From positions 8,532,001 to 8,596,000 of the forward strand of contig JAMJFZ010001258.1 of NCBI GenBank assembly GCA_026225945.1: a stretch of 64,000 nt of DNA. The letters are read 5' to 3'. The notes below the pieces were generated by a model, which made no database searches, was not told where the DNA came from, and saw nothing but the letters and a program-made list of their open reading frames with translations. Of this stretch, positions 24,047 through 36,180 are shown in pieces (position 1 is the first letter of the stretch; the number at the start of each line of letters is the position of its first letter). The DNA is from Cricetomys ansorgei (Eukaryota; Chordata; Mammalia; Rodentia; Nesomyidae). The translations under genes and the position numbers were made by a program.

Positions 24047-25929
24047 GCATGTGCATAAAATTCCTGTTTCTGAAAATGAAGAACTGACTTATCTGCCAGA
24101 TTTTTATTTTTCAGTAATTTTCTGATAGTTCTTGGATGATGTTAATAATTTTGTGCCAGGTTCATCACAAATCTCCTTAATTTTTTTACACTTGTATATG
24201 ATTCCCACTGACTTTAGCTTTAAGCATAACAGACAGGCAGGTGAAGTAAGGAATAGAGAATTCTTCAAGAGGGAATATGCTTTTCTGTATTTTTTAAAAA
24301 GCCACTTACTCTCTTAGAATTATAAGTATGTAAAATTGCTATAACATCATGTATATAATGCCTCTGGTTCTGTATCTATGCATAGCAAACCATAGATAAT
24401 AATATGCAATATTACATAATAACAAATTGATTCTCCAGCTAGCTAAATGGATTTCTCAAGAAATAAAATGCATAATTTAAATTTTTATTATTATTCTAAT
24501 GATAACTTTGAGTTCCACTGAAAAAATAATGTATTATAACTTAGTTATATATGTACCTTTCTGGGAGAAAATAATTAATAATATATTTATACTAAGTTCA
24601 TGTATTCATAATGGATTATACAATTTTACAAAATCATATTAGTTAAAAATTTATAGCAGAAACCATATATTTTCTTGCACAATTGTTTTGGATATTAATA
24701 TATTTAATATTTATTTTTAATAGTGGGAACTCTTTTATATTTAATAAAAATTCTCTGATGCACATTTCAAATATTTCTTAAAATTCAATGATTATTGTTG
24801 GTGTTAAAAGGAAGTAATTCTGTTTGGCAATGTATTTATTTTAAGAGTGGTAGCGATAGAATAATTCTTTCAGAAGTCAAAGCCTGTACCCATTGTCTTA
24901 TCACACGTGGAATTTCCACTGAGTGGAGCTGACATTTGATTGTTTTTATTTTTCAATCAGGCAACCTGTTTCACAATTTAAGTTCTCTCTGGCCAGCATT
25001 TAAAGAGGCTGATGTTCTTGCATGCTAAGCAGTAAATCTACAAGAGAACTGCCTATAAATTCCCTTGCATGGTGCTTAGTGAGATAGGCTTCTGAGAAAT
25101 AGAAAATTTGACCTATATTGATTTTATGTCCTTTGAGAAATAGGCAGTGCGAGCTTGATTAATGAGCATTTCCCACCTCATTTATGTCCAAAATTTCTGC
25201 AATTGACATCTGAAAATTCGTGTATGTTGTTCCAAGTAAATTATGTTGGGTGCCTTATCTGGTTGTGATGTCTCTTTGGCTCCCATGGCTGAGTATGTTT
25301 TTGACAGTGCCGACACCAGCCAGTTTGAGGAAGAAGCAAAAAGAACACAATCAATCAAAAACAAAGTTAAACAAACAAATGCCAAAAAGTATTATAGTTA
25401 TATTTTTTAACAGACTATACCTATTTTAAATACATTCAAGTTTCTTCCTATTTTGGACAATTGTTTTCATTACTGATTTTTATCCATAGTTAAAGCTCAG
25501 AAAGTATCAGTATGATTTAACCATGCTGACTGGAGATTATGGATTGTGTGTCATTATTTTGAGATGGAAGTTGCATACTCTATTTGGTGGAGTTGTCTCT
25601 TTACATCTGCAGTATTATTAGCATGGGAGAATTTTAGAAGTATAAGGGATCACATGGTATATTGCTACCAAAGTTAGCCAGCATTAGATTCTTGTATGTA
25701 TATATATCTGCCCCCCACATTTGCATTAAGTATGTGGTAGAATAGGGATAGAACAGCATTCTCTTTAAAAACCTAGCTATCTAATATTATTCATTTCTTA
25801 GCTAACTCTGATTGTGTAACATAGACTCATTTTTGATGTTGTAATCTCAAATAGCATCCGAAATACCTGGAAAAGCAGGCATAGCTGTGCTCCCGTAGCA
25901 CTTTATAAAATAGTGATTAGCTTTGGTCC
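24047..25929. other. Single-copy-like, very AT-rich DNA
   Basis: Nearly 1.9 kb with no transposon I recognise. TAAT/ATTA words are dense at 24350-24780. The stretch 24890-25190 has a less skewed composition and could be worth an alignment. No coding signal. Confidence 0.45.
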
Positions 25930-26345
25930 AGGGACATAGTTCATTGACTGTCTTGTTTGGTGTTTTGTCAAGTTGACCCAAGCTAAAGTCAAACGCAAAG
26001 AGGAACCTCAACTGAGAAAAAGGCTTTCATCGGACTGTCTGTAGGCAAGTCTTTTGGGGGCATTTTCTTATTTGCTAATTAATAGATGAGAGCCCAAGCC
26101 ACTGAAGGAGTGCCAAGTTTTGGGCAGGTGGTCTTAGGTGGTATAAGGAAGCAGGCTGAGCAACCATGGGAGCAAGCCCTAACCCTAACCCCTCCCTAGC
26201 CTCTGCTTTAGTTCCTGCCTCCAGGTTCCTGCTTGAGTTCCTGACCTGACTTCCCTCAATGAAAAGCAATGACATGCAAATGTGCCCTTTCTCCCTGACT
26301 TGGTTTTGATCAATGCTTTTAATCATAATAATAGAAACCTATGTA
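25930..26345 (+). mobile_element. Common rodent interspersed repeat (family not assigned)
   Basis: 'tgtcaagttgacccaagcta', 'gaggaacctcaactgagaaa', 'aggcaagtcttttgggggca', 'ttttgggcaggtggtcttag', 'taaggaagcaggctgagcaa' and 'tcctgcctccaggttcctgc' are in the order I remember for a very abundant rodent repeat. It ends at an AATCATAATAATAGAAACC motif. Confidence 0.7.
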
Positions 26346-27744
26346 CAACTCAGACATCAGGGATACATGATTAATTCTGATAAAAACCCATGATTTAATT
26401 CTGATAAAAAAGCAAAGACATTGATCTTCAGAAGGTGTATAGAAAACAGTCTTTCCATCACTTATATTGCCTGGAGTAAATCAAAAGAACTCAAGGGAGA
26501 AAATAGAAAATGTTGCCATAAGGAAGGACAAATTTTAATTTTCAGTAAAAAACTTCCCAAATTGCCCAGGTGTTAAAATTAGCAACAGCTTTAAGAATGA
26601 CTTTAAAAGAACTGAAAAGCACATTGGAAATGGTAAATTTAGAGGAAAAGATATTTAGAGCTTTGAGAGATACAATAAAACACGAGGAATCAAATTTAAT
26701 TGGGATTAAATAAAACAATAGCTGGAGTGAATAGTAAACATGGAGATTAGATGAAAGAAACCACAGAAGAAGAAGGAGATAGAGTTAAAACAGAAAGTAA
26801 ACAGAGCACTGAGAATCTGTCGGCTGGTTTTTCATGTGCTTATGCTCATGAAACTGGAATTCCAGGAAGACAGTGAGGGGAGTACACAGCGACGAAACAA
26901 AGTTTCATCTAAGAATTTTCTCTGAAATTCAGGAAGTTCTGCTGAACCAGCGTGGAACCAATAAACAAACAATTGACAAAAAATTGGCAATCATTTGTCT
27001 CAGTTACCTTCTGAATGCTAACAATGAGGGAAAGGTTTTAAAAGCAGAAATAAAAACTAAACAGCATGGAGATCCATAACACGCAAACAACCCTAACTAA
27101 GCTCAGTGGGTCAATGCAAATAGGAGGGAAATTTTATGGGGAGAGGACAGTTTCAACAGGAGAGGGAAAACAAAGGGTAGGGGATGACTCAAATTCATTA
27201 TAAACGTGTGTAAACTGTCAAAAGACTGAAAATTAGTTTGTATTTTAATTTTTATTTCATACACAGATACGTATGTATACATTTATTTACAACATCCCTG
27301 CCTTCCTTCTCCTCGCTCTGACTCCTATTAAGAGCTTCCTTATAATAAATCTGGGAAGCAGCAGACAGAACGGTGCATTTATTACACTAGAAGGGGAGAG
27401 AACTCTCAATCAGGAATGACACATATGGCTACCCCTACCGGAAAACATCAGGCAGATGTGGATGAAAGTAATGTTTAGGTTAAAATGATAATTTGCTAAG
27501 TGAATTTTGGATGGGAAAAAGAGAGCATGCTCAGTAGAGGGAACAGGCTAAGGAGTCATGGTGACCATTAAACAGAGGCACAACTGACACCAACTGGCTA
27601 GACATGGAGTCTCTGGTCTGCAGTGCCAGAGGCAGTGCTTCACAGGTCCCTCCCTGGTTGTAGGTATGCAGGGCTATGAAGAGTTTGGCTGAAAGCTTAG
27701 TGAATAGTCTGCTGCCTGACCAATGGCCCTCCAAATGGGTGCTC
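26346..27744. other. Single-copy-like DNA
   Basis: Start of the longest repeat-poor part of the window. The short frames at 26873-27079 (+) and 27531-27734 (-) lack domains. The stretch 27580-27740 has a more balanced composition. Confidence 0.4.
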
Positions 27745-28020
27745 GGGGAAATGCCATCTTAATTTTACATTGGAAACCACAGTGCCTCTCCTAAGAGAAA
27801 CTTTGAATTCATGCTGGTAGATTAAAAGTGTGATGATTACGGCAATAACATCTCTTGCAGAATCAAATGCAATTGAAAAGAAAATGCACCAATTTAAGCC
27901 GGACTTAGCTGCTGTTATGTGCATTTGTGCTTAAAGCGTTTCATTTTTGCTCATATGCTATGATTGACTGACTTCTACAATTTCCTTTTATTGGTAATTT
28001 CCTGTACTCTTTTGTCTGTG
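27745..28020. promoter_or_regulatory. Candidate conserved noncoding segment (speculative)
   Basis: Repeat-free, with spaced words such as GATGATTACGGCAATAAC near 27832, ATCAAATGCAATTG near 27862, TTTAAGCCGGACTTAGC near 27893 and TTAAAGCGTTTCA near 27931. CpGs are kept. This is the kind of text often seen in vertebrate enhancers, but no comparison was possible. Confidence 0.2.
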
Positions 28021-29674
28021 TCATTATACCTGACATGAAGGAAGAACAACCTACTTCATATAAACTGATTATAACTAACTATGCCAGGCTCAGGTAATTA
28101 AAGGTAAATGATTATAACAGCAAGCAAACTACTATCACTGATAGGTCTGTGCTGTGCTCCTGTAGCTAAGAGGTGCCCTTTACAAAGAAGACAGCAAAGC
28201 AAGTCTATCCAGGTCCATTGAAGGGCATGAAATGCAAATCTGTACAATGGTAAACTTCCTTACATCTTACTGAATAGAACAGTTGATTGCAAAGCACATA
28301 TTTCAATTCTGGTTGCTCTGTAAAATTTGTCTGCTGAAATTTTCAAAAATTTCTGTGTAGTAAAAGGACAATCTGCTTATAAACTGAACCCCAGGACTTG
28401 TGCCACTTTTGCCTGCAAAGAGGTCACTTTTATCTACACCGTGTTTTTACTTCAGATAGTCTGGAAATGGTGAGCTCAGCTCAGGTGGCCTGACATTTAC
28501 TGGTATCCCAGGTCATCTATTGAAAGTCACCCACTTAGGGGATCAGATTACCTTCCCTTCAACAGTAATTGATCTGAATGTGTAGATATATTCTAAATGA
28601 TCAAATCAGGGATGACATTTGTTTCTGGGACAAATCACATCCGTAAATGTGAACCCATTATCTCTCAAACTTCACCTTTCTGTCTTAGAAAATTTTAGAT
28701 AGAACTGGTTTACATCTATTTCCAATTAAGAACTGTTAGAGTTGACATTTCAAAATAAGTGCTTTGAAATAACTAATTTTCACTTTATACAGTAAAGAAA
28801 TTCTAGTGGTTACTTGATTAACAGTTCTGAAAATTAAGTTGTTTACTGAACTAAGCACAAATTACTCAACATTCTGACATGTTCTTCAGGAAATCTAAAG
28901 ATCTTGGCTTCTCAAAGAGGATGATCTTTGATGGAATTCTCTCTTCTCCTAGGTAAATAGTCTAGCCTGTGAGTTCCTGAGATAAATCAAAAGGCTGAAG
29001 TTTATTTTACTTAGATTGGTGATAGATATTACTATCACCAATTAAGGGAATTATTTTTTATCATCTAGTGGGGATGAAATAACAATTAAATATTAGATAT
29101 CAGGTATTCCATTTCTCTAGAAGAATTAATTCTGAGATCCACTATATGATAGATATAAATCAAAATAATGATTACTTCTTAAGAACATTTATTTTAAGAT
29201 TAAAACTTATTGATGGTAATTTTTAGCTTAACGAGTTATATGCTAATGTTTTAATCTCTTTATTGCTTGTATATTGATCAAGTCAGGAAACAAACTTTTT
29301 TAAAATTATGTCAAATATTTTTTTGTTTGCAATGAGAACATTAAAATCCTTTTGGAAGAATTAGAAACTTCATGATGCCATGTGTGAAACAAAACATTTG
29401 AACTTACCCATTCTACCAGTTGCGACTCTGTGGCCATTAATAAACATCTCCTTATCTCTGCCACTTCAGCATTCTCCAGCCTGCAGTGATAATCATTCTG
29501 CTCTTTGCATCCATGGACTCATACTTTAAGTTTTACATATGATTAAAACTCATATAATACTCTCTTGTTATGTTTAGTTTATTTCCCTTGACATGATAAG
29601 TTCCATCTGTATTTCTGTTAATGACAAGAACCCATCCTTTATGGACAGAATTTGCACATACATAGGTTACTGTT
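28021..29674. other. Single-copy-like AT-rich DNA
   Basis: No transposon recognised. An octamer ATGCAAAT lies near 28232. No coding frame. Confidence 0.45.
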
Positions 29675-29780
29675 TACTTGACACCAAGCCATAACATAGG
29701 CACCTTTAATATAATTTTTAATGACACTATGAAATAACTATTATTACCTCAGTGAAGTAGATAAAACTGAATATTATACA
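29675..29780 (-). mobile_element. Possible MIR SINE, antisense
   Basis: 'tttacttgacaccaagccat', 'gacactatgaaataactatt' and 'attacctcagtgaagtagat' resemble antisense MIR 3' text (CCAGGCACTGTTCTAAG...ACTATTATTATCCCC...). Confidence 0.45.
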
Positions 29781-30563
29781 TACCATTCAAGACCCTGATT
29801 ACCAAAGATACTATTTGCAGTAAGAGTGCCAACATCCAAATCATAGTATCTACAAATTATAGAATAAAGGCTGAAGATGTCTAACACTTGTTTTTATATA
29901 GAGCCTGGAATTCTTTTCGAATGACTTAAAAATCAAAATAAGAATCTTTAATGATACATAAAATTGATGTAAAATCCCAAATTAATATCTATAAGAAATT
30001 TCTTTGTAGTAGAGCTGTGTGCCTTCTGTTTTCCTGATACAATTGAAGAGATAAATAGCTACAGGTGGTGATCTCATCCCTGTGCACAGCTTCTTCCTGC
30101 AGAGACCCTGCACAGATGCAGCTCTAATGTAATGATATATTAAGTGCAATATATTTTAATATATCAGGCAGTTTATGTTTTATAGCAGTACATATGCCTA
30201 TTGTCAAAACCAAAAGGAAGAAAATACGTACTTTCAACATTGTGTGTTAAAAATATGGCAGAGTAGAGATTATTTTTGTTGAATTGAGTACCAAAGTCCT
30301 TTTATATAATTTTATATAATATAATCACATACTTTGCTATTTTATTAAAGCTATCCTTAGGAGTACATAATACTTGGATGTTAAACTAAATCCTCATCAC
30401 AATGTCCCCAGTACAGGAAATAGTAGTTAGAAATAGTACAAAATAAAACCAGGCTGTCTTCAGAATACCTTCACAAAATAAAATCAGGAGTATAGTTAAT
30501 GTAAGCACCTCCATGGCTCATTTGCAAGCCAAGCAAAAAAAAAAAAACTGTTACCAATTATTG
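29781..30563. other. Single-copy-like AT-rich DNA
   Basis: Nothing recognised beyond a short A run at 30535-30547. Confidence 0.45.
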
Positions 30564-30570
30564 GTATGTA

Positions 30571-30608
<38 letters not shown>

Positions 30609-30735
30609 CATATATATATACACATAAATATATATACACATATATACATACATATTTACATATACATACATATATTATATAATTACATATACATACATAT
30701 ATTATATAATTACATATATATGTATGTGTATGTAA
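30564..30735. repeat. (TG)n-(TA)n tract with a 27-bp tandem duplication
   Basis: TG units (30570-30595) pass into TA/CATA text. A 27-base unit starting TACATATACATAC repeats exactly at 30657-30683 and 30684-30710, and a third partial copy follows. The plus-strand Tyr/Ile/His-rich frame is a by-product. Confidence 0.9.
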
Positions 30736-30924
30736 TTATAACACTCAGAGAAATAGCTCTAAAGATAAAAAATAATTGCTTAAAGTTATTCTTGTATTTG
30801 TGAAAAACTTTAATGAAACATTTATAGATATTTGACTCAAAACCAACAGTCAGTTGAAATAAAGATGGGTGATTTTTTTGTCTTTTCCTTGACTGTTTTT
30901 ATTTTTATTTTTATTTTATTTTTG
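30736..30924. other. Short AT-rich spacer
   Basis: No feature recognised; TTTTA repeats begin near 30895. Confidence 0.4.
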
Positions 30925-31100
30925 CCTAAAACTCAGAATATGCCTATGTATGGCATTGAATGTCGGATCCCCCTGCCTCCATCTCTTGAATACTGAAACT
31001 ACAGGATGATATCATCGTTTTTACTTTATATGGTGCTGAGGATCAAACTTGGAGCATTCTGTATACTGGCAAGGCTCTGGCAATCAATCTACTTCCTTAT
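30925..31100 (-). mobile_element. B4/ID-type SINE fragment, antisense
   Basis: 'tatggtgctgaggatcaaac' followed by 'ttggagcattctgtatactg' and 'gcaaggctctggcaatcaat' is the antisense of a B4/ID head (…GGGGATCAAACCCAGGGCCTT…GGCAAG…). Preceding 'gcctccatctcttgaatact' matches the B1-like part of B4. Confidence 0.65.
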
Positions 31101-32243
31101 ATCTTCCTTGACTGTTGAATGAATATCTTTATCTTTCTGAAGAATCACTACTCTGTTTAAAGTGGCTAAAAAAATTAGCCTCAGCCTGCACAGAAACTTT
31201 GAGAATTTGATTACCCATATATTCTATGAAGCCTGAAGTGAAATCTGGTAAGATGTATTATAATGGGATGTTGGTTTAAAAAAAAAAGGTATGTATCTGT
31301 AAATATTTACAATACTTATGGAAATGTTAGTTGCTAAACACACCTTTGTTTATAATATTATTTATTAATGTGTACTATATAGGAAGTGACTGAATCTGTA
31401 ATGTGGGATCCATGGTTTCAGTGGAGAACATTTTATAAGTGAATCGGCTTGAACATGGTTCCATCACACAGCACTGTGTGGTTTAACTTTGCTGAAGTTT
31501 TACTGTGAGTTTTTCAGCTCTGAGCCAGGATTGATATTGTTCTACATGGGAAGAGTATTTTCTAGCAATGTTTCTAACACTGATCTTAGAAATTTTATGC
31601 TAGGAAGTATATCTTCGTGAAACCAACCAAAAATTTAAAGGTAAAACAGTTAATATGGGAAATTTCTACAAGGTATTATTTGTGGAATGTTCAAAATAAA
31701 TGTCATTTGAAGCATACATAATGAAGACCAACTTATAAATCTCAGGTTGAAAATGATAATATTTGTACTTTAACAAGTATTTAGCCGTATCGCTGAGTTA
31801 CTATGGCTTAACCTTGAGTTTGAAGTGATCAGTCTGCCATAGTCCAGTATACTAAAATGCAAATACAGAAAAAGTAGAAAAGAATCCTTCAATGTTCTCA
31901 GGTCATATGTGTGCTTAATTAAAATCAGATTTTCACAGGTGGCTACCAATCTTCTGTGATACCTGGCTGTGTGCTAATGCATGTTCAAAGATGAAATTCA
32001 TAGATCCACATTTTAGATCTAAATTAATAAAGTGGCCTTTGCGATCAATATCAGTGCTTCTATAAAAACAGAGTCCAAATTAAGCAAGATATTACTTTTA
32101 TAGCATATATGTGTCATTCACTTAGAAGATCACCACTTTCATTATTAAAAAGTATTCAGTTTTGCTTATTACATTTTGTATTTCATAAAAAGGTATGAAA
32201 ATTGTTTTTCTCTAGGTCTATAATATGTCCGTAATTTCTTCAG
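31101..32243. other. Single-copy-like AT-rich DNA
   Basis: No transposon or gene recognised. Confidence 0.45.
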
Positions 32244-32264
32244 TTTTTTTTTTTTTTTTTTTTT
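32244..32264. repeat. Poly(T) tract, 21 bases
   Basis: Pure T run. As at 11889, it could be the tail of a minus-strand retrocopy, but the sequence to its right is not one I recognise. Confidence 0.85.
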
Positions 32265-32825
32265 GGATCACAAAGTTAAAACTCATTTGCTCTCTGGCCT
32301 CTTCCTAAAAATTTTTGCTGATACTTAATATAATACTCAGGACTAGAAAAATAATCACGATTGACTTTTCTTTGATCACTTGGTGATGTCACCATAGAGA
32401 AGACTAAAATTTTTCATTTGTTTTTACATTCCAAATACTCATTAACATCTAAAATGACTCACTCTGTATTGTGCTATACCTTGCAATCTTTGTGCAAGAG
32501 GTGTATTAAATGCCTCAATCTTTAAGAGTGAACATAATTGAGAACAAGCACTTTCATGAATAAATAGACGAAACACAACTTTATGTTAGTGGATGTTGAA
32601 TGGAACAAAATAAGATACATTGGTAATGAATGATCAGCAAAGCAGAAGTATGGAGAACGAGGCTCCAATTCTCTTTTCCAAGAAAAAAGCTTAGCAATGT
32701 CACCAGCCAACTTGATGGATAGGGACAACGTGGAGGATGGTACCACGAACTCTAATGCTGGACTCCTGTTAAGGAAACACTGAAATAGACTAGGATTTTA
32801 CTATGGATATTCAATTATATAATGC
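32265..32825. other. Single-copy-like DNA
   Basis: No recognised repeat. A 74-codon minus frame (32522-32746) has no domain. Confidence 0.4.
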
Positions 32826-33155
32826 AGGGCTAGAGAGATGGCAAAATGCATCAGATTGCTTTTTGAGCAAGCATGAGGTCCTGAGCTTGCAAGGATAAAG
32901 CTTGGTATTGACGCATGTGCCTTTCATCCCAGCACTGTGAGGTGGAGGCCAGCGGATCTGGAGAACGCGTTGGCCAGCTACTCTAGATGAAACTGCAAGT
33001 TTCTTTCAATGAGGAAATTTGTCTCAAGAAAATCAGGTGGAATACAACGGAGAAAGCCATCTGACATCCAACTGTGCTTCTACTCATGGCTCTGTCACAC
33101 TCACGTGTTTGCATCCCTGAAAACCCATAATACATGTGTATGCATAAATCATATG
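32826..33155 (+). mobile_element. B4-type composite SINE
   Basis: A tRNA-like head ('gggctagagagatggcaaaa', then 'gcatgaggtcctgagcttgc') is followed by a B1-like segment ('cctttcatcccagcactgtg', 'aggtggaggccagcggatct', 'gttggccagctactctagat') and a long A/T-rich 3' part. The head plus B1-like order is the hallmark of B4/RSINE1. Confidence 0.8.
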
Positions 33156-33454
33156 TCTTGCCATGGAAATTTTAGAACTTAATATGGGTGATACAATGAA
33201 ATTAGCAGACTATGTATTTAGTTGTGATAAAAGCGGTTGGAGATTATGAAGGAGGCCTGCAGCTATTGTATGAGTCTCAGTTGGAGAGATGTTGAAAGTC
33301 TGCTTCAGTCTGGTTCATGCAGAATTAGTTTATCCCTTGCTGTTCTTTAAGGGCCATAATCTATAAAATAAAATCAATATAGATTATTTCTGCACTCATA
33401 TTTATTGCTTAGAATGCCAGATCCCATTTTGTGTGACAGAAGTGCTAGCTTTGC
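33156..33454. other. Single-copy-like DNA
   Basis: Nothing recognised. Confidence 0.4.
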
Positions 33455-33588
33455 AATCTTCTTTCTGTTTTTTATTTTTGTATTATTTTTACAATACTTT
33501 CATTAATAATTTGACTTTCATACAATGTATCTTGATAACATCCTCTTCCCATTCCTCCTTGTGCCAACTTCTCACTCCTGTGCCTTCA
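33455..33588 (-). mobile_element. L1 3' terminus, antisense
   Basis: 'cttgataacatcctcttccc' with preceding 'tttcatacaatgtat' is antisense rodent L1 3' end. It runs straight into the (GAAA)n tract. Confidence 0.55.
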
Positions 33589-33589
33589 A

Positions 33590-33660
<71 letters not shown>

Positions 33661-33690
33661 GGTAAGGAAAGAAAAGAAAAAAAAATTAAG
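33589..33690. repeat. (GAAA)n polypurine tract
   Basis: About 18 clean AAAG units (33589-33661), then diverged GGAAAGAAAAGAAAA. The Lys/Glu/Arg-rich frame through it is a by-product. Long polypurine mirror repeats can form triplex (H-DNA). Confidence 0.95.
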
Positions 33691-33858
33691 TTCAGTTAAC
33701 AATGGCAGGAGCATTGATCATGGACCACAGTTTCTGGAGGCAGCATCCTGCTCTGATGATGGAGGTTCACCTGACCCATACTATCACAAAAACAAGTATG
33801 ACAATGTTCGACCCAAAGTTGGCCTTATTGCCCAAATATTTACCACCAGGGTTTCCAA

Positions 33859-34063
33859 CAGGTACCTGGACGTCATCCAGGCACCTGGATACCCAGCAGG
33901 CACCCCAATGTCCTGCAAGCATCAGATTAGTCCACAGGTCTGCAGACATGCTGCAGGCACCAGGGCTCCCTCAGACATCCAGACATCCCTCAGGCCCAGG
34001 ACATCCCATAGATGTCCAGAGATCTCTCAGGCATCTGGACTTCCTGCAGGCACCCAAACCTTT
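33859..34063. repeat. 19-bp minisatellite, about 10.5 copies
   Basis: Unit consensus CAGGCACCTGGACATCCTG. Copies start near 33859, 33878, 33897, 33916, 33935, 33954, 33972, 33991, 34010, 34028 and 34047. Spacing is 19, with two units of 18. Copies differ from the consensus by a few bases each. The lack of stops in this GC-rich unit explains the 169-codon plus-strand frame over 33702-34211, so I do not call that frame a gene. Confidence 0.9.
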
Positions 34064-34442
34064 TAAAAAAAATGTAGAGGACTTGCCAATATTTCTAGAA
34101 AAGAGAGATGGGATGATGGAATTGGTGTTTTGTGGGACTCTCAACAGTGAGAATGGGTATGTCTTTTTGTTTTTTTATAACCTGCTCTTGGAAATCTTTT
34201 CCTCATATTAGGTTGTCTTGCTCAGACTCAACATGAGCGCTTATGCTTTATCTTACTGTATCTTGTTTCATCATGTTTTGTTGTCTTTAGGAAGCCTGAT
34301 CTTTTCTGAAGGGAAATGGAATGGGAATGGGTCTGGTGGAGATGGGGTTGGGGAAACTTGGACGAGAGCATGGAGGAGAAACTGAGGTCAGGATGTTGCA
34401 TGAGTGAAGATTTTATTTTCAATAAAAATAAAAATAATGAAA
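34064..34442 (+). mobile_element. L1 3' UTR terminus, sense
   Basis: 'aacctgctcttggaaatctt', 'tgctcagactcaacatgagc', 'gaagcctgatcttttctgaa' and 'tttcaataaaaataaaaata' give the L1 3' UTR end with an A-rich tail. Similar text is at 53000-53262. Confidence 0.75.
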
Positions 34443-35059
34443 TGTACATATGAAAAATTGAAACAAATTCCCAGTTTTAGACTTGTTAAGAAACAACTGC
34501 TAAAAACTGGGCAAAATTTCAGCTTGGCACCTCTAATTTGAATTTGTTTATCCTTAGCCAACTGCAGTGCCAAATATTTTGAATCCTGGACACTATTTTA
34601 AGGAAACTCTAAATAGAATATAATTCTCGAATAAAATCAAAATTTTATTTTGATGGAATTTGTGTTTTGTTTAAAATTATCTCCATTTTACACTGAATAA
34701 TATGAGACGTCTTGTAGATGCTTATTGTAAGGCTTCCTGGCTAAATTAGCTGCTTTTTAATTGATACTATATTTATCTATTAGTTGGTGGAATAATAATT
34801 TAAAACAATTATTCATGCTTTATTAAAATACAGTCATATTTGAGTTCATTTTCATATTACCTATTTTCTTTTGTTGTTTTGTTTTTACTTTGTGATGCGA
34901 CTTAAACACAAGATCCCTGTGTACTCAAAGCATGCTGAACTAAAAAAGAGACATTTTTTTTTTGCTGCTTTAATTTCACATTCAATTTAAGACCAAAATA
35001 TATGTATTTAAGTTCTATTTAAAGCAGCATATAGTCATTATGAAATAGAACTCCTGGGA
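34443..35059. other. Single-copy-like AT-rich DNA
   Basis: No repeat or gene recognised. Confidence 0.45.
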
Positions 35060-35975
35060 GGGGCTAATTCTTCCTCTCCCAGAAGTTGTTACATTGCCTG
35101 TAGTTCTTTGTCTGAATAGGAGACCCCTTGAGATTTTTCCCCTTCCACGTTGCATTAGTAAGTCTATCAATATTGCCATTGTTCAGCTCATTCTAAGAAT
35201 GGAAGTCTCACAGCAGACTTCCTGGGATTCTGGCTCTTACATTCTTTCAGCACACTCTTCCATTATGTTCCCTAAGCCACAGATGCAAGAGCTGTGCTGA
35301 AAATCCATCCATTAGGGCAGGACTCTCCATAAACCATTGGTTCTGCATTGTATACAGTTGTGGTTTTCTGTTATGGTCTCTGTTTGCTGCTAAGAGAAGC
35401 TTCTTTGATGCACGGTGAGAACTCCAGGTATTAGTGGATGTAAGGTTAAGATTTAGAATGCAATTGGGAATTATCTGCTTTAGCAAAAGGAATGTAGTGG
35501 GATTCTCTTCTAAGATCCATGACCCCAAATTACTACCAGTAGTTAGTAGGTCTCTAGTACCAGGAATGACTTCCTTCCAGTGGAGTGGACCTTAAATCCA
35601 ATTAGACAGATGCTGGTTACCAGGAACATGTCATTGCTACTATTTCACCTGTAGGGATACTGTGCCATGCTGGTCAACATTGTGGTTCCAAAGTGTCACT
35701 GTTGGGTAAGACTATTAATTTGCTTCCTTCCCATAATGCATTCTGGCTCTATGGAAGCTTGACCACAAGAAAGAGACTTTCAGGTTAAAGTGAGCTCAAA
35801 CCATCTGAGTCCTGCATCCTATGTGTGTGATGTTTTCAGTGACAGGGTATTACCTTCAATCTCTGGGAGACATCCAAAGGCAACAGAAATATACTTGGGA
35901 GTCTTGGATTACCTTGATCAAACACTAGAAAGGGTCTCCATGCTTGGTATTAGGGTTTTTATTAGTCTATGGTTC

Positions 35976-35976
<1 letters not shown>
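35060..35976 (-). mobile_element. L1 (Lx-like) 3' region, antisense, about 0.9 kb
   Basis: Antisense phrases in order are 'ttctttcagcacactcttcc', 'tgctgctaagagaagcttct', 'aaatccaattagacagatgc', 'gatactgtgccatgctggtc' and 'gcattctggctctatggaag'. The stretch 35280-35750 is a reverse-complement relative of 40150-40690 and 44955-45490. Confidence 0.65.

Positions 35977-36042
<66 letters not shown>
35977..36042. repeat. (TG)n-(TA)n compound microsatellite
   Basis: About 21 TG units followed by about 12 TA units. Confidence 0.95.
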
Positions 36043-36043
<1 letters not shown>

Positions 36044-36180
36044 GCAAATACACTTATAGTTATTGCATATAACTTTAGGTAAAAATAAAATAATATGATT
36101 TTTGAGGCGTTATCAAATAACCTTGCTGTTATTTGTATTATGTAAGAATTGAAAAATTAAAAAAATTAAAAATAGTTTGT

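Noticed and set aside
26176..26191. Telomere-like CCCTAACCCTAACCCC
   Set aside because: Only two units inside a common rodent interspersed repeat; not an interstitial telomere array.
33702..34211. 169-codon plus-strand open frame as a possible gene
   Set aside because: It spans the 19-bp minisatellite and an L1 3' end. The stop-free GC-rich unit explains the open frame, and no start context or domain supports it.
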